From NCBI GenBank assembly GCA_014189435.1, contig CP050293.1:5001-69000 (forward strand): a stretch of DNA of 64,000 nt, written 5' to 3'. The position numbers and the translations under genes were made by a program. Below the pieces are notes generated by a model. The model saw nothing but the letters and a program-made list of their open reading frames with translations. It made no database searches and was not told the DNA's origin. The stretch's first letter is position 1; every line of letters begins with the position of its first letter. Below are positions 63,615-64,000 of the stretch, one piece after another. This DNA comes from Mesorhizobium loti. GTDB lineage: Bacteria; Pseudomonadota; Alphaproteobacteria; Rhizobiales; Rhizobiaceae.

Positions 63615-64000
63615 TCAGGCGCTTTCGAGCGCCGAGCTTTGCGGCTCCTCGCCATGGCCCTCGATCAGGCCTTTCCAATAGCTCTCGGCACCCTGCAGAT
63701 GGGCGCTCATCAGCGCCTGTGCGAGATTGCCGTCGCGGCGCAGCAGCGCCTCATAAATCTGGATGTGCTCGGCATGCGAGCGCACGTTGCGCTCGGGGTC
63801 GTTGAAATAGATCGGCAGGCGCTGCTCGCCCATCATGTAGTAGACGGAACAGACATTGTGGAAGACGCTGTTCTTGGTGGCGCGCACGATCTCCAGGTGG
63901 AATTCGCGGTCTTCCCTGGCCAGGCCTTCGCCTGCGGCGATGCGCTCTTCCGAAGCTTTCAGGATTTCGCGCAGCCGCTCGAAATTCTCCTCGGTGGCGC
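63615..64000 (-). CDS. GntR-family regulator, FCD domain; 5' part beyond the window
   Basis: The visible 128 or so residues are the FCD ligand-binding domain: EDREFHLEIVRATKNSVFHNV gives the first metal-binding acid and His, RSHAEHIQIYEALLRRD the second His, and HLQGAESYWKGLI the third. The helix-turn-helix lies upstream of base 64000. Directly precedes the hydroxyacid dehydrogenase. Confidence 0.85.
   Translation of the reverse strand, partial: ATEENFERLREILKASEERIAAGEGLAREDREFHLEIVRATKNSVFHNVCSVYYMMGEQRLPIYFNDPERNVRSHAEHIQIYEALLRRDGNLAQALMSAHLQGAESYWKGLIEGHGEEPQSSALESA

Overview
The window is a high-GC chromosomal segment that looks like a Rhizobiales bacterium, most likely Mesorhizobium or a close relative. 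The case rests on the alphaproteobacterial 23S/5S/tRNA-fMet order, dense nutrient-uptake operons of ABC-importer type, and short palindromic intergenic repeats of the kind common in rhizobia. I recognised no transposase, integrase, CRISPR array or phage gene.

Layout. 1-2852: 3' part of a 23S rRNA, 5S rRNA, initiator tRNA and terminators. 2.9-23.5 kb: a catabolic island of unknown substrate. It holds a branched-chain-amino-acid-type importer with an FAD amine oxidase, a GntR/FadR regulator, a ProC-like reductase, a seven-gene operon with a 2-oxoacid (acetoin-type) dehydrogenase complex, an SDR, a four-gene operon ending in a B12-binding mutase-like enzyme, and a fumarate-reductase-type flavoprotein. 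The same palindrome, GTGTCGACAC (one copy GTGTCTACAC), occurs in the four regulatory gaps of this island and appears to tie it into one regulon.

23.6-35.1 kb: a polyol or sugar cluster with a ribose-type importer, SorC-type regulator, aldo/keto reductase, GlpD-like dehydrogenase, class I aldolase, FGGY kinase and GMC oxidoreductase, all on the plus strand and mostly overlapping. The kinase plus GlpD-like dehydrogenase plus SorC regulator recalls the erythritol (ery) logic. 35.1-39.3 kb: LysR, DsbA-like, NAD(P)-binding, an unknown protein and DeoR. 39.3-45.1 kb: a peptide-type importer operon ending in a probable ATC hydrolase.

45.1-56.3 kb: an M24 peptidase; a cupin/PEP-hydrolase-like/Tm-1-like operon; a TetR gene; and a complete sugar importer with two permeases, a small membrane protein and two ATPases. 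TGGTNNNACCA-type operators, two per promoter, link the M24 gene and the sugar importer. The TetR gene and the second ATPase gene each carry a one-base frameshift in a G run. 56.3-64.0 kb: a periplasmic cupin, two tandem AraC paralogues facing an MFS exporter, a GFA protein, an amidase, a secreted small protein, a hydroxyacid dehydrogenase, and a GntR gene cut by the window end.

A recurring theme is a strong hairpin or palindromic element at each of the four junctions between a solute-binding-protein gene and the next transporter gene. This is the architecture expected where binding protein must be made in excess over membrane components.
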